Shown here: piece by piece, positions 19,817 through 30,485 of the stretch
Layout: the number at the start of each line of letters is the position of its first letter
Position numbering within the stretch: the first letter of the stretch is position 1
DNA from: Thiobacillus sp. SCUT-2
GTDB lineage: Bacteria > Pseudomonadota > Gammaproteobacteria > Burkholderiales > Thiobacillaceae
Direction of reading: 5' to 3'
DNA: 64,000 bases
NCBI RefSeq assembly: GCF_035621355.1
Contig: NZ_CP141769.1
Span: forward strand, 2,108,001 to 2,172,000
The notes under the pieces: generated by a model
The model's input: only the letters and a program-made list of their open reading frames with translations
Database searches by the model: none
Told to the model about the DNA's origin: nothing
Made by a program: the position numbers and the translations under genes

Positions 19817-20430
19817 GATGCTTTCGCTCGTGCAATGAATTGCGCTACCTTCAGCGCGTCCTTGATGCCCTTCGAGGCCTCCACGCCGGACGATACGTCG
19901 ACCGCCCACGGCCGCACCGTGCGCACCGCCTCGGCAACGTTGCCGGGGTCGAGCCCGCCCGAGAGGATGACCGGCAGCGGCAGTTCGCGCGGGATCAGGC
20001 TCCAGTCGAAACGCTCGCCGGTACCGCCCGGCACGCCGGGGACGAAGGCATCGAGCAGCAGGCCGCGCGCGGCCTCGAAGTCAGCCGCGCATTTTAGCAA
20101 ATCCGTGTCCGGATTGACCCGGATCGCCTTGAGGTAAGGCCGGCCGTGGCGCGCACAGTCTGCCGGCGTCTCGTCGCCATGGAACTGCAGCAGGTCGAGC
20201 GGCGCGACCTGCAGCACCGCTTCGACGAAGGCCGGGTCGGCATCGACGAACAGGCCGACCGATTGCACGAAGGGCGGCATCTCGCGCAGCAGCGCGGCCG
20301 CGGCCGCGGCCGACACGTGGCGCGGACTCTTGTCGTAGAACACGAAGCCGAGCGCGTCCGCGCCCGCCGCGCAGGCGGCATGCAGGTCCTCGGTGCGGGT
20401 GATGCCGCAGATCTTTACGCGCACGCTCAT
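19813..20430 (-). CDS. trpF: Phosphoribosylanthranilate isomerase
   Basis: 205-residue TIM barrel. Catalytic Cys in [11 protein letters not shown] near residue 8, catalytic Asp in [10 protein letters not shown] region's upstream partner LLLDAFVPG. The start MSVRVKICG is the family start; it overlaps the truA stop by 4 nt. Coupled to trpB downstream. Confidence 0.96.
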
Positions 20431-21209
20431 GTTGCGAAGGGCCACCGGTCGGAGCCTTCCGGCAGGGCAAAGTGCGCAGGATACCGGATGTGCGTGAGAT
20501 AAAGCCCTGCCGCGTCGAAGGTCGGCGCCGCACGGGTGCGGTCGCGGCTCGCCCGCAGTTCGGCCATCCATTCCGGTGGCCGCACCCCGGCGCCGACCTG
20601 GATCAGGCTGCCCATCAGGTTGCGCACCATGTGATGCAGGAAGCCGTCGGCCTGGAAGTCGCACAGCAGATAATCGCCGCGCCGCTCGACGTGGGCGCGG
20701 CGCAATTCCTTGACCGGCGATTTCGCCTGGCATTCGGCGGCGCGGAAGGCGGAAAAGTCGTGCCGGCCGATCAGGTGCAGCGCCGCGCGGTTCATCGCGT
20801 CGGCGTCCAGCGGGCGGTGATGCCAGCCGACCAGCCCGTGGTTGAGCGCCGGACGCACGGGATGGTTCAGCAGCACATAGCGGTAGCCCCGCTGCGTGGC
20901 CGCGAAGCGCGCGTGGAAATCCTCGCCGACCTCGCGCGCCCACAGCACCGCCACGCCGGCCGGCAGGTGGCTGTTGACGCCGCGCACCCAGGCGCTGAGC
21001 GGGCGTTCCACCGACACGTCGAAATGCGCCACCTGGAAGGCTGCGTGCACGCCGGTGTCGGTGCGTCCGGCCGCGGTGACGACCGTCCGGTCGCCGGCGA
21101 TCGCCGCCACCGCCGCTTCCAGCGCATCCTGCACGCCGCAGCCCTGGGGCTGCGATTGCCAGCCGCAGAAGCCCGCGCCGCAATATTCCAGCCCCACCGC
21201 GATTCTCAT
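20427..21209 (-). CDS. truA: tRNA pseudouridine(38-40) synthase
   Basis: 260 residues. Modifies U38-U40 in tRNA anticodon arms. Catalytic Asp51 in [11 protein letters not shown]; other motifs [13 protein letters not shown] and [16 protein letters not shown]. The ATG at 21209 overlaps the upstream stop (ATGA); an alternative ATG at 21215 adds two residues. Located between fimV and trpF, as in many betaproteobacteria. Confidence 0.96.
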   Translation of the reverse strand: MRIAVGLEYCGAGFCGWQSQPQGCGVQDALEAAVAAIAGDRTVVTAAGRTDTGVHAAFQVAHFDVSVERPLSAWVRGVNSHLPAGVAVLWAREVGEDFHARFAATQRGYRYVLLNHPVRPALNHGLVGWHHRPLDADAMNRAALHLIGRHDFSAFRAAECQAKSPVKELRRAHVERRGDYLLCDFQADGFLHHMVRNLMGSLIQVGAGVRPPEWMAELRASRDRTRAAPTFDAAGLYLTHIRYPAHFALPEGSDRWPFAT

Positions 21210-21826
21210 ACCCATGCCAGCACGGCCCACACTCCGATCAAGGCCGCCAGTATGACGGCGCTGTCGCAGGCTCGCCAGCGTTCGGTCGCGAGCGTGTAGG
21301 TCGCCGGCATCGCCGCCTCCGGCAGCGGCGCGCGCAGCGCGTCCAGCCAGCGGGCGGGCTTGGGCGCATGCTCGACGTAGTCCAGCGTCAGGCCCAGACG
21401 GACCGCGAAGGCACGGCGGTCGAAGCCGATCCACGCGAGCGGCCGCGCCAGCCCGTAGAGGCCGTAGATCAGCCGCGCGCGCGCGGTGGTGGCGAGCAGC
21501 ACCGCCAGCCCGGCGAGCATCAGCGCCAGGCGCGCCACGCGAAGCCCGCCCTGGGCGAGGCCTTCGATCGTCGGGCTCGCCCACTCCAGCGGCGGCCACA
21601 GCGGCGTGCCGGGCAGCGTGTAGGCGTAGGTGAGGAGCAGCACCGCCATCAGCCAGCGGGTGCGCCGCAGCAGCCGCCAGGTTTCCTGGCGAACGGGCGC
21701 AAACAGAAAGGCCGCCACGAATGCGGCGGCCAGGAAAGGAAGCTGCGACGGGACAGCGCGCTCAACCGCCACTGCCCACCCGCACCACACGAGGATGCGG
21801 GCAGCCGGGTGTGGACAGTCAGCCAA
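21206..21826 (-). CDS. Membrane protein resembling CbiQ/EcfT
   Basis: 206 residues with about five hydrophobic segments ([47 protein letters not shown], a C-terminal [16 protein letters not shown]). The pattern of early helices followed by an Arg-rich cytoplasmic segment ([21 protein letters not shown]) recalls the transmembrane T-component CbiQ/EcfT of energy-coupling transporters, but there is no ATPase or substrate-binding gene nearby. It overlaps fimV by 8 nt and truA by 4 nt, so it is expressed with them. Function not assigned. Confidence 0.6.
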   Translation of the reverse strand: MADCPHPAARILVWCGWAVAVERAVPSQLPFLAAAFVAAFLFAPVRQETWRLLRRTRWLMAVLLLTYAYTLPGTPLWPPLEWASPTIEGLAQGGLRVARLALMLAGLAVLLATTARARLIYGLYGLARPLAWIGFDRRAFAVRLGLTLDYVEHAPKPARWLDALRAPLPEAAMPATYTLATERWRACDSAVILAALIGVWAVLAWV

Positions 21827-24251
21827 GCGCGCTCAACATCCCCTGGGCATCGGATTTCTGCTTCTGGCTGCCCTCCGCGAGCACCTCGTTGAGAATCTCG
21901 CGCGCGCCTTCCTTGTCGCCCATTTCCACGTAGGCGCGGGCGAGATCGAGCTTGGTGCCCACTTCGTCGAGTTCGAGTTCGCTGTCGCCGGACTCGCCGA
22001 GGTCGAGATCCAGCCCGCTGAAGTCGAACTTGCTGTCCGGGCCGTTGTCGTCTTCCAGCCCAAGGTCGAGCTTCAGGGTGTCGTCCTCCACCGGAGGCAG
22101 GTCGAGGTCGGGCAGGTCGAAGTTCAGGCCCTGCGTATCCATTTCCACATAGCCTGCGGCAGGCGCCTCGGGGGCCTTCTCCGGCTCGGCCGCGGCGTCG
22201 AAATTGAGGCCATGCCCGGCGGACTCGAACTCGAGCGGCGCCGTGTCGGCCACCGGCTCCGGCTCGGCTGCGGGCTCGGCTTCCGCCACCGGCGCAGCCT
22301 CGACAACCGGCTCCGCCGCAGCGGGTTCGCTCGCAAAGGCCACCGCACCGCCAGCCACTGCCGCCGTCGCGGCCACGGTCGCAGCCGGCGACGCGCCGGC
22401 CTGGACGCCGCCGTACAGCGGGTTGGTCGGATCGATGCTGCGGCCCATCTCGCAGGCCTTGTCCCACAGCGGGCTCTCCTTCGTGCCGAGGGCGGCATAG
22501 AGTTCCCCTGCAACCGACTCGAACGCGCTCGTGTTGCGGCGCGCCGCATAGATTTCCAGCAGCTTGACGCGAATCTCGTGCCGGTCCGGATTCTTGCCGA
22601 TCGCTTCCTTGAGGATCTCCTCGGCCTGGGCGTCGCGGCCGTAGGCCATGTAGACCTCGGCTTCGGCGATCGGGTCGACGTCGTGGGTGTCGATGGTGCC
22701 CAGCCCCGCCTGGCTGAAGTCGGTCAGGAAGGACGTGTCGCCGGTATTCACGGCCCCCCCCGATGCCGCGCCGATGACCGTGTTCGGGCGCACGTCGCCG
22801 CCGGTCATGATGCTGTCGTCGAGTCCGGTGTTCGCGGGCTTGCGGCGGCGACCGCCGGCCATCATCCACCAGAGCACGCCGCCCAGGCCCAGCGCAGCGA
22901 CGCCGCCGCCCCAATAGAGCGGGTCGGCGAGCAAGGGGTCGTACCAGTTCGTGGACGGCTCCGGGGCGGCCGGCGGCGCGCTCACCCCCGGGGTCGCCGG
23001 CGCCGGCACTGGCTTGGCAACCGTCGGTGCCGGAGCCGGCTTGGGCGCAGGTGCAGCGGCGGCCGGCTTGGGCGGCGCCGGGGGCGCGGCGGCGGCAGGT
23101 TCGGCCTGAGCCTTTTCCTTCATCGCGACCAGCTTCTGCATGTCCTGGACCTGCTTTTCCAGGGCCGCGACGCGCTGCTGCGATTCCTGCAGCGCTTTCT
23201 CGCGCGCGGTCGCGTCTTCTTCCTGGGCGCGCAGCTTCTCCTGGAGCGCGCGCGCGGCGTCGGTCCCCGCGCCACCGGCAGCAGCCGGCGCACCCTTCGA
23301 CAGCTTCAGCACATCCTTCTGCGCCTCGGGCGCCGGCTTCGCGTGGTCTTCCACCTTGGGCGTGATCTTGCCGCTCGCAGCCTGGCCGGGCGCGGCCTTG
23401 GCTGCGGGGGCGGCGCTCACCGCAGCCGCGAGGCGCTGCCGGTAGGCGCGCCAGTCTTCCGCTTGCAGCCGGAGTTCGTGCACCGCGTCGGTCTGCGGAA
23501 TGGCCGCCAGTTTCTCGGACGACGGCACGGCCAGGGTCTTGCCGGCCTTGAGGCGGTTCATGTTGCCGTCGAACGACTGGGTATTGTCACGGTACAGCCC
23601 CACCAGGGTCTGCTCCAGGCTCACCCCTTCCGGACGGACGCGGTGGGCGATGGCGGCCAGCGTATCGCCGCGCTTGACGGTGATGTGGTCGGGGGCGGCG
23701 CCGCTCGGCGCAGGCTTGGCGGCCGGCGCGGCCGCAGCGGCTTTGGGCGCGGCCGCTGCCGGCGCAGCCGGGCTCGGCTGTGCCGCTGGTTTCGCGCCGA
23801 TCGCCGGGGCGGCGACAGCGGGCGCGGGCGCCACGGTCTGCTTGGCGGCCATGCCCGGCGGATCGAGCAGCACCGTGTATTCTCGCACCAGCCGACCGGC
23901 GCCCCAGTTCAGTTCGACCAGCATGTCGATGAAGGGATCGTTGACCGGACCGCTCGAGGTGACCTTCAGAACGGCCTTGCCGCTCGGCTTTTTCTCGACC
24001 GAAAAACGCAGGGTGGAGAGCACGGGAGCGAATTCGACATGCGCATCGCGGAACGCCTGGCCCGATGCCAGGCTGGCCGACAGGCTGTCGAGCTCGGCCT
24101 TGTCGGCGGCGAACACCTCGATTTCCGCCGTCAGCGGCTGCCCCAGCGCCGAACTGACCGACAGCTTGCCCAGCCCGGCGGCGTGCCCCATCAGCGGCAT
24201 GGCGATCAAGCCGGCAGCCACCAGGTGGGTGGTGAAGCGCTTCAATTTCAT
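21819..24251 (-). CDS. fimV: Polar hub protein FimV
   Basis: 810 residues: signal peptide (LVAAGLIAMPLMGHA), N-terminal FimV domain (GLGKLSVSSALGQPLTAEIEV), LysM peptidoglycan-binding domain near residues 190-245 (DHITVKRGDTLAAIAHRVRP), a coiled coil near 390-430, a single membrane segment near 440-460 (LYWGGGVAALGLGGVLWWMM), an acidic cytoplasmic tail and the C-terminal TPR-like FimV box (KLDLARAYVEMGDKEGAREIL). FimV organises poles, type IV pili and type II secretion. Ala/Pro-rich linkers separate domains. A GGGAG ribosome-binding site supports the ATG. Confidence 0.93.
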   Translation of the reverse strand: MKLKRFTTHLVAAGLIAMPLMGHAAGLGKLSVSSALGQPLTAEIEVFAADKAELDSLSASLASGQAFRDAHVEFAPVLSTLRFSVEKKPSGKAVLKVTSSGPVNDPFIDMLVELNWGAGRLVREYTVLLDPPGMAAKQTVAPAPAVAAPAIGAKPAAQPSPAAPAAAAPKAAAAAPAAKPAPSGAAPDHITVKRGDTLAAIAHRVRPEGVSLEQTLVGLYRDNTQSFDGNMNRLKAGKTLAVPSSEKLAAIPQTDAVHELRLQAEDWRAYRQRLAAAVSAAPAAKAAPGQAASGKITPKVEDHAKPAPEAQKDVLKLSKGAPAAAGGAGTDAARALQEKLRAQEEDATAREKALQESQQRVAALEKQVQDMQKLVAMKEKAQAEPAAAAPPAPPKPAAAAPAPKPAPAPTVAKPVPAPATPGVSAPPAAPEPSTNWYDPLLADPLYWGGGVAALGLGGVLWWMMAGGRRRKPANTGLDDSIMTGGDVRPNTVIGAASGGAVNTGDTSFLTDFSQAGLGTIDTHDVDPIAEAEVYMAYGRDAQAEEILKEAIGKNPDRHEIRVKLLEIYAARRNTSAFESVAGELYAALGTKESPLWDKACEMGRSIDPTNPLYGGVQAGASPAATVAATAAVAGGAVAFASEPAAAEPVVEAAPVAEAEPAAEPEPVADTAPLEFESAGHGLNFDAAAEPEKAPEAPAAGYVEMDTQGLNFDLPDLDLPPVEDDTLKLDLGLEDDNGPDSKFDFSGLDLDLGESGDSELELDEVGTKLDLARAYVEMGDKEGAREILNEVLAEGSQKQKSDAQGMLSALG

Positions 24252-24382
24252 CCCGTATCTCCCTAATCCCCCCGCGCGGCGGGGCTGTTGAATCCTTGAC
24301 GCCACTATTGACGGCTCGGCAGGCGCAATCTTTAGTGCAACAATCGCACCAGACCACGCAGCCCGGCCGACGCGCCCGCGGT

Positions 24383-25495
24383 TCAGGCTTCGAGCAGGAT
24401 GCGCAGCATGCGGCGCAGGGGTTCGGCGGCACCCCACAGCAGTTGGTCGCCGACGGTGAATGCGGTGAGATACTGGGGACCCATGTTGAGCTTGCGCATG
24501 CGGCCGATCGGCACGGTCAGCGTGCCCGTCACGGCCGCCGGCGTGAGCTCGCGCATGGAGATCTCGCGGTCGTTCGGCACCACCTTGACCCACTGGTTGT
24601 GCGCGGCGATCAGGCTGTGGATGTCCTCGAGCGGCACGTCCCGGGTCAGTTTGATGGTGAGCGCCTGCGAGTGGCAGCGCATCGCGCCGACGCGCACGCA
24701 GAGGCCGTCGATCGGAATCGGACTGCCGGTCCTGCCCATAATCTTGTTCGCCTCGACCTGCGCCTTCCACTCTTCCTTCGACTGCCCGGATTCGAGCGCA
24801 ACGTCGATCCACGGGATCAGGTTGCCGGCCAGCGGCACCGGCCAGGCCTCGGTCGGATAACGGTCGGAACGGATGAAATCGGCCACTTTCCTGTCGATCT
24901 CGAGGATGGCGGACGCCGGATCCTCGAGCAGCGTCTTCACCTCGCCATGCACCGCGCCCATCTGCTGGATCAGTTCGCGCATGTTGCGCGCGCCGGCGCC
25001 GGAGGCCGCCTGGTAGGTCATCGGCGATACCCACTCGACCAGGCCCGCGTCGAACAGCCCGCCCATCGCCATCAGCATCAGCGACACCGTGCAGTTGCCG
25101 CCGACATAGGTCTTGACACCGCCGGCGATGCCGTCCTGGATCACCTTCTTGTTGACCGGATCGAGGATGATGATCGCCTCGTCCTTCATCCTGAGCGCCG
25201 AGGCGGCGTCGATCCAGTAGCCGTTCCAGCCGGCGGCGCGCAGCTTGGGATAGACCTCCTTCGTGTAATCGCCGCCCTGGCAACTGATGAGGGTGTCGCA
25301 GGCCTTCAGTTCGTCGATGCTGTTGGCATCCTTCAGCGGCGGCACGTCGCGGCCGATGTCCGGCCCCTTGCCGCCGACGTTCGACGTCGTGAAGAACACC
25401 GGGTCGATGTGGTCGAAATCGCGCTCTTCCTTCATGCGCCCCATCAGCACGGAACCCACCATGCCGCGCCAGCCGATCAAGCCTACTTTCATCAT
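24383..25495 (-). CDS. asd: Aspartate-semialdehyde dehydrogenase
   Basis: 370 residues, NADPH enzyme branching to Lys/DAP, Met, Thr and Ile. Nucleophile Cys135 in [18 protein letters not shown]-terminal nucleotide site [15 protein letters not shown], typical of the Gram-negative (E. coli-like) type. AAGGAG lies 7 nt before the first of two adjacent ATGs. Sits between leuB and fimV. Confidence 0.97.
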   Translation of the reverse strand: MMKVGLIGWRGMVGSVLMGRMKEERDFDHIDPVFFTTSNVGGKGPDIGRDVPPLKDANSIDELKACDTLISCQGGDYTKEVYPKLRAAGWNGYWIDAASALRMKDEAIIILDPVNKKVIQDGIAGGVKTYVGGNCTVSLMLMAMGGLFDAGLVEWVSPMTYQAASGAGARNMRELIQQMGAVHGEVKTLLEDPASAILEIDRKVADFIRSDRYPTEAWPVPLAGNLIPWIDVALESGQSKEEWKAQVEANKIMGRTGSPIPIDGLCVRVGAMRCHSQALTIKLTRDVPLEDIHSLIAAHNQWVKVVPNDREISMRELTPAAVTGTLTVPIGRMRKLNMGPQYLTAFTVGDQLLWGAAEPLRRMLRILLEA

Positions 25496-25526
25496 TTCGT
25501 TTCTCCTTTGTGAGGGGCTAGGGGCC

Positions 25527-25633
25527 AGGATTTAGGGGCGAGGGAACGAGCGGCCTTCGGGCCGCGTTATCCGAGTATTGCGCGGGCACAGCCCGCTCCA
25601 ACCCTAACGCCTAGTCCCTGGTTCCTAAATCCT
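25527..25633. repeat. REP-like inverted repeat between leuB and asd with UUCG hairpin
   Basis: AGGATTTAGG (25527-25536) recurs inverted as CCTAAATCCT (25624-25633), the second arm overlapping the leuB stop; nearby GGGCTAGGGG and CCTAGTCCC-like segments extend the symmetry. Between them GCGGCC-TTCG-GGCCGC (25550-25565) is a 6-bp stem with a stable tetraloop. It looks like an intergenic palindromic element that could protect or trim the leuB-asd mRNA. Confidence 0.5.
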
Positions 25634-26708
25634 AGAGCGCCGCGACCACCGCATCGCCCATCTCGCTGCACGACACCTTGCGCGTGCCCTCGGTCCATAT
25701 GTCGCCGGTGCGCAAGCCCTGCGCGATCACCTTCTTGACCGCGTTCTCGATGCGGTCGGCGGTCGCGAGGTCGGCGAAGGTGTAGCGGTACATCATCGCC
25801 GCCGAAAGGATGGTCGCCAGCGGATTCGCCAGGTTCCTGCCGGCGATGTCGGGCGCGGAGCCGTGGATCGGCTCGTACATGCCCTTGTCGTGCGCATCCA
25901 GGGACGCCGACGGCAGCATGCCGATCGAGCCCGACAGCATCGAGGCGGCGTCCGACAGGATGTCGCCGAAGATGTTGCCGGTCACGATGGTGTCGAACTG
26001 CTTCGGCGCGCGGATCAGCTGCATCGCCGCGTTGTCGACGTACATGTGCGAGAGCTCGACCTCCGGGTAGTCCTTCGACACCTCGATCATCACTTCCTTC
26101 CACAGCTCGGAACATTCGAGCACGTTGGCCTTCTCGACCGAGCACAGCTTCCTGCCGCGCTTCATCGCGATGCCGAACGCGACGTGCGCGACGCGGCGCA
26201 CTTCCGACTCCGAATACAGCATTGTGTTGAAGCCGACGCGTTCGCTCCCCCCCGTTGGGCTCGGCCGCACCTCGATGCCGCGCGGCTGGCCGAAATAGAC
26301 GTCGCCGGTCAGCTCGCGCACGATCATGATATCGAGGCCGGAGACCACTTCAGGCTTCAGCGACGAGGCGCCCGCGAGTTCCGGGTACAGCAGCGCCGGC
26401 CGCAGGTTGGCGAACAGGTTCAGCTCCTTGCGGATGCGCAAGAGGCCGCGCTCGGGGCGCAGCGGGCGGTCGAGCGTGTCGTACTGCGGGCCGCCGACGG
26501 CGCCGAGCAGCACCGCGTCGGCTTCGCGCGCGAGCGTCAGCGTCGCCTCCGGCAGCGGATCGCCCGCCGCGTCGTAGCCGGCACCGCCGATCGGCGCGGT
26601 CTCCATTTCGAGTTTCGCGCCGTCGGCCCTGAGGGCCTCCAGCACCTTCACCGCCTGCGCGACGATTTCGGGACCAATGCCGTCACCCGGCAAGACTGCA
26701 ATCTTCAT
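25632..26708 (-). CDS. leuB: 3-isopropylmalate dehydrogenase
   Basis: 358 residues, NAD-dependent oxidative decarboxylation in leucine synthesis. Family start [16 protein letters not shown]; substrate-binding [13 protein letters not shown] and active-site region [13 protein letters not shown] with Tyr; NAD site [19 protein letters not shown]. Follows leuD by 74 bp on the same strand. Confidence 0.98.
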   Translation of the reverse strand: MKIAVLPGDGIGPEIVAQAVKVLEALRADGAKLEMETAPIGGAGYDAAGDPLPEATLTLAREADAVLLGAVGGPQYDTLDRPLRPERGLLRIRKELNLFANLRPALLYPELAGASSLKPEVVSGLDIMIVRELTGDVYFGQPRGIEVRPSPTGGSERVGFNTMLYSESEVRRVAHVAFGIAMKRGRKLCSVEKANVLECSELWKEVMIEVSKDYPEVELSHMYVDNAAMQLIRAPKQFDTIVTGNIFGDILSDAASMLSGSIGMLPSASLDAHDKGMYEPIHGSAPDIAGRNLANPLATILSAAMMYRYTFADLATADRIENAVKKVIAQGLRTGDIWTEGTRKVSCSEMGDAVVAAL

Positions 26709-26782
26709 GTTCTCAAACCATTCTTTTTCATTTGGGGTGCGGCAAGGTCCGTCCGTCCAGTCCCTTCGCGCTCACCCCTTGA

Positions 26783-27421
26783 TCACGCAAACAGCCACGG
26801 CGCCTCGACCCGGCGCCGCTCTTCATAGGCCTTGATCTTGTCGGCCTGCAGCAAGGTCAGGCCGATGTCGTCGAGCCCGTTCAGCAGGCGATGCTTGCGC
26901 CCGCCGTCGACTTCGAATTTCAGCGCTTCGCCGCCCGGCGTCGTCACGGTCTGCTTGTCGAGGTCGATGTTGAGGCGATAGCCCTCACTCGCGTCGCATT
27001 CGCGGAACAGACGGTCGACCACCACCGCGTCGAGCACGATGGGGAGGATGCCGTTCTTGAAGCAGTTGTTGTAGAAGATGTCGGCGAAGCTCGGCGCGAT
27101 GATCGCGCGGATGCCATAGTCTTCCAGCGCCCACGGCGCATGTTCGCGGCTCGATCCGCAGCCGAAGTTGTCGCGCGCCAGCAGCACGCTGGCGCCCCGG
27201 TAACGCGGAAAATTCAGGACGAACTCCGGATTCGGCTTGCGGCTGGCGGGATCCATGCCCGGTTCGCCGTGGTCGAGATAGCGCCACTCGTCGAAAAGAT
27301 TCGGGCCGAAGCCGGCACGCTTGATCGATTTCAGGAACTGCTTGGGGATGATCGCGTCGGTGTCGACGTTGGCGCGGTCCAGCGGCACGACCAGTCCGTC
27401 CAGCACGGTGAATTTCTGCAT
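26783..27421 (-). CDS. leuD: 3-isopropylmalate dehydratase small subunit
   Basis: 212 residues, the swivel domain partner of LeuC. Motifs [15 protein letters not shown] and [16 protein letters not shown] are diagnostic. GGGAAAGG precedes the ATG. It lies 13 bp after the repeat-protein gene and before leuB. Confidence 0.97.
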   Translation of the reverse strand: MQKFTVLDGLVVPLDRANVDTDAIIPKQFLKSIKRAGFGPNLFDEWRYLDHGEPGMDPASRKPNPEFVLNFPRYRGASVLLARDNFGCGSSREHAPWALEDYGIRAIIAPSFADIFYNNCFKNGILPIVLDAVVVDRLFRECDASEGYRLNIDLDKQTVTTPGGEALKFEVDGGRKHRLLNGLDDIGLTLLQADKIKAYEERRRVEAPWLFA

Positions 27422-27434
27422 TGCTTGCCTTTCC

Positions 27435-27749
27435 CTACTTCCTGTCGCCCGAGTCGACTTTCTCTTCGACCCACTCGCCCGCCTTCTGCAGGCCCTTGCC
27501 GGTCGCCTCGGCGCCCTTCTTCACGCCGCGCTCGGTCGCCTCGGCGGCGCGCTTCACGCCGCGTTCGGTGGCTTCGACGGCTTTCGTGACGCCGCGGCCG
27601 GTCGCGGCGGCACCCTTCTCGATGCCGTGCGCGGCGGCCTCGCCGCCTTGCTTGATGCCGTTGCCGACCTTTTGCGCGACGCCCTCGTCCGCACAGGCGA
27701 ACTGCGCGCCCAGACAGCCCAGCAGAACCAGCATGAAAACCTTCTTCAT
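27435..27749 (-). CDS. Small secreted protein with 11-residue repeats (LEA-like)
   Basis: 104 residues: signal sequence ([20 protein letters not shown]) then a charged, Pro-free, amphipathic-helical tail built of four imperfect 11-mers ([44 protein letters not shown]). The signal could be cut by signal peptidase I after ACA, or act as a lipoprotein signal at LLGC. The 11-mer period resembles LEA group 3 and apolipoprotein-like proteins. Small entericidin-like lipoproteins occupy this leuC-leuD position in relatives. A strong AAGGAG supports translation. Confidence 0.75.
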   Translation of the reverse strand: MKKVFMLVLLGCLGAQFACADEGVAQKVGNGIKQGGEAAAHGIEKGAAATGRGVTKAVEATERGVKRAAEATERGVKKGAEATGKGLQKAGEWVEEKVDSGDRK

Positions 27750-27760
27750 CGACTGTCTCC

Positions 27761-29164
27761 TTACAACTTGCGAACGTCCACGAAATGCCCGGTGACGGCG
27801 GCCGCGGCGGCCATCGCCGGGCTGACCAGATGGGTCCGCCCGCCCTGCCCCTGGCGCCCCTCGAAGTTGCGGTTCGACGTCGACGCACAGCGCTCGCCCG
27901 GCTCCAGCCGGTCCGCGTTCATCGCCAGGCACATCGAGCAGCCCGGCTCGCGCCATTCGAAACCCGCCTCGACGAAGATCCGGTCCAGGCCCTCGGCCTC
28001 GGCCTGCCGCTTCACCAGTCCCGAGCCGGGCACCACCATCGCCAGCTTGACGTTGGGGGCGACCTTGCGGCCCCTGGCCACCGCGGCCGCTTCGCGCAGG
28101 TCCTCGATCCGCGAATTGGTGCACGAGCCGATGAAGACCTTGTCGACCGCGATCTCGGCGATCGGCGTGCCGGCGGCAAGGCCCATGTATTCGAGCGCAC
28201 GCGTCCAGTCGTGGCGCTTGACCTCGCTCGGCGCGTCGGCCGGATTAGGCACACGGCCGCCGATGGTCGTCACCATCTCGGGCGACGTGCCCCAGGTGAC
28301 CTCCGGCTCGATCGCGGCGGCGTCCAGTTCGACCACGCGGTCGAATTTCGCGTCGGCGTCCGAATGCAGCGTGTTCCACCACGCCACGGCCTTGTCCCAG
28401 GCGTCGCCGTTGGGTGCATAGGGACGGCCCTGCACGTAGTCGATCGTGGTCTGGTCGACCGCGACCATGCCGGCGCGCGCGCCCGCCTCGATCGCCATGT
28501 TGCACAGCGTCATGCGGCCTTCCATCGACAGCGCCCGGATCGCCGAGCCGCCGAACTCGATCGCGTAGCCGGTTCCGCCGGCGGTGCCGATCTCGCCGAT
28601 GACCGCGAGGGCGATGTCCTTCGCGGTCACGCCGCGCCCCAGCACGCCGTCGACCCTGACCAGCATGGTCTTCGAAGGTTTCTGCCAGAGGCACTGGGTC
28701 GCCAGCACGTGCTCGACCTCGGAGGTGCCGATGCCGAACGCCAGCGCACCGAAGGCACCGTGCGTCGAGGTGTGCGAGTCGCCGCACACGACCGTCATGC
28801 CCGGCAGGGTCAGCCCCTCCTCGGGCCCGATCACGTGGACGATGCCCTGGCGGACGTCGTTCATCCCGAATTCGGTGATGCCGAATTCGGCGCAGTTGGC
28901 GTCGAGCGTCTCGACCTGCAGGCGCGACACGGGGTCGGCGATACCCTGCGAGCGGTCGGTCGTCGGCACGTTGTGGTCGGGCACCGCGATCGCGGCGTCG
29001 GTGCGGCGCGGCTTGCGGCCGGCGAGCTTCAGCCCCTCGAACGCCTGCGGGCTGGTGACTTCGTGCACCAGGTGGCGGTCGATGTACAGCAGGGTGGTGC
29101 CGTCGGGTTCGACGTGGACGACGTGGGCATCCCACAATTTCTGGAACAGGGTCTGGCCGGGCAT
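27761..29164 (-). CDS. leuC: 3-isopropylmalate dehydratase large subunit
   Basis: 467 residues, aconitase-family enzyme with a [4Fe-4S] cluster. Cluster cysteines lie in [14 protein letters not shown] and in [13 protein letters not shown]. The chosen start [16 protein letters not shown] matches the family length; ATG at 29176 or TTG at 29194 are alternatives, with no strong ribosome-binding site for any. Preceded by an MFS gene on the same strand. Confidence 0.96.
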   Translation of the reverse strand: MPGQTLFQKLWDAHVVHVEPDGTTLLYIDRHLVHEVTSPQAFEGLKLAGRKPRRTDAAIAVPDHNVPTTDRSQGIADPVSRLQVETLDANCAEFGITEFGMNDVRQGIVHVIGPEEGLTLPGMTVVCGDSHTSTHGAFGALAFGIGTSEVEHVLATQCLWQKPSKTMLVRVDGVLGRGVTAKDIALAVIGEIGTAGGTGYAIEFGGSAIRALSMEGRMTLCNMAIEAGARAGMVAVDQTTIDYVQGRPYAPNGDAWDKAVAWWNTLHSDADAKFDRVVELDAAAIEPEVTWGTSPEMVTTIGGRVPNPADAPSEVKRHDWTRALEYMGLAAGTPIAEIAVDKVFIGSCTNSRIEDLREAAAVARGRKVAPNVKLAMVVPGSGLVKRQAEAEGLDRIFVEAGFEWREPGCSMCLAMNADRLEPGERCASTSNRNFEGRQGQGGRTHLVSPAMAAAAAVTGHFVDVRKL

Positions 29165-29199
29165 ACGAGCAGGCATAAGGGAGCGAAAGGTCAATTATT

Positions 29200-30363
29200 T
29201 CATAGCTTGGAGGGGGCAGGCACGGATTTTGTTTTCCCCCACGCGGCGTAGACGAGCCAGGCCAGCGCCGCACTCCCGGCAGCGAACGTGAAGGTCCAGG
29301 CCGGCCCCGGCGTCTCCCAGCTCAGGCCGCTCGCCAGCCCGCCGATGGTGCCGCCGACGCCGTAGGACAGGCTGGTGTAGAGCGCCTGGCCCCGGGCCTG
29401 GTGGCGGCCGCGGAAGTGATGATGGATCAGCGCCACGGCGGCGGCATGGTAGGTCCCGAAGGTGAAGGCATGCAGCGTCTGCGCGCCCCACACCAGCCAG
29501 GGCGACTCGACCCCCCAGGCGATCAGCAGGAAGCGCACGACGGCCAGCGCAAAGCTCGCCAGGATCAGCCGGCGCGCCGTCACGCGCGCGAAGATGCGCG
29601 GGATGACGAGGAAGATGCCGATCTCGCAGATGACGCCGAGCGCCCACAGCCAGCCGACCGTCGACTTGTCGTAGCCGTGGTCGACCAGATAGATGGAATA
29701 GAAGGTGTAGTAAGGACCGTGCGTGACCGCCATCAACAGGCACGCGACGAGCAGCGACGCCACCTCGGGCCGCTTCACGACCTCCCAGATCGAGTGGGGG
29801 TCGTTCGCATGGGCGAGGATGTCCGCCTCGGGGATCACCCGCGCGAACGCCGCGATGCCGAGCATCACGGCCAGCACCGCCCAGGGCAGCCAGCCGATCG
29901 ACACCTGGTCGAAGGCATAGCCCAGCCCCACCACCATGACGATGAAGCCGATCGACCCCCACAGGCGGATGCGGCCGTAGGCGTCGGTGCGGTCGCCCAG
30001 GTGCGACAGCGTCATCGCCTCGACCAGCGGCAGGGAGGCACTCCAGAAGAAGCTCAGCGCCGCCATCACGACGAACAGCCACCAGAAGCCGCTGCCGAGA
30101 AACACGCCGGCGAATGCCAGCACGCTGCCGAGCGCTGCCAGCTGCACGATCGCCGTGCGGCGGCCGGAGCGGTCGGCGATGTGTCCCCAGATGTTCGGCG
30201 CGAAGATGCGCATCACCTGCAGCAGCGACATCAGCACCCCGATCTGGAAGGCGTCGAAGGCCAGCGAGCGCAGATACAGCCCCCAGAACGGCGACATCGC
30301 GCCGACGAAGGCGAAGTAGAAGAAATAGAAACCGGACAGGCGCCAGTAGGGGACGTTGGACAT
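29200..30363 (-). CDS. MFS transporter (LacY/HcaT-like)
   Basis: 387 residues with about twelve membrane segments. The start YWRLSGFYFFYFAFVGAMSPF and the motif RIFAPNIWGHIADRSGRR resemble the MFS_1-like group that includes phenylpropionate (HcaT) and nucleoside/sugar proton symporters. The substrate is unknown. It lies just upstream of leuC on the same strand and may be cotranscribed, but related species do not need it for leucine synthesis. Confidence 0.82.
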   Translation of the reverse strand: MSNVPYWRLSGFYFFYFAFVGAMSPFWGLYLRSLAFDAFQIGVLMSLLQVMRIFAPNIWGHIADRSGRRTAIVQLAALGSVLAFAGVFLGSGFWWLFVVMAALSFFWSASLPLVEAMTLSHLGDRTDAYGRIRLWGSIGFIVMVVGLGYAFDQVSIGWLPWAVLAVMLGIAAFARVIPEADILAHANDPHSIWEVVKRPEVASLLVACLLMAVTHGPYYTFYSIYLVDHGYDKSTVGWLWALGVICEIGIFLVIPRIFARVTARRLILASFALAVVRFLLIAWGVESPWLVWGAQTLHAFTFGTYHAAAVALIHHHFRGRHQARGQALYTSLSYGVGGTIGGLASGLSWETPGPAWTFTFAAGSAALAWLVYAAWGKTKSVPAPSKL

Positions 30364-30386
30364 GAACTCGGGTGGCCGCGGGAGCG

Positions 30387-30404
30387 GCGCGCTGCGCAGC
30401 GCGC
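30387..30404. repeat. Perfect 18-bp palindrome
   Basis: GCGCGCTGC followed by its exact complement GCAGCGCGC, in the gap between the dodecin stop and the MFS start. It may act as a transcript-end hairpin for dodecin; there is no T-tract. Confidence 0.4.
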
Positions 30405-30485
30405 ATTATGCGTCCCGGGCCGGGTGGCTGAAAGCGCCCGCCCTCATTCCACCAGCGCCACCGGCGTGCGGCGGCCCGGACAGGC

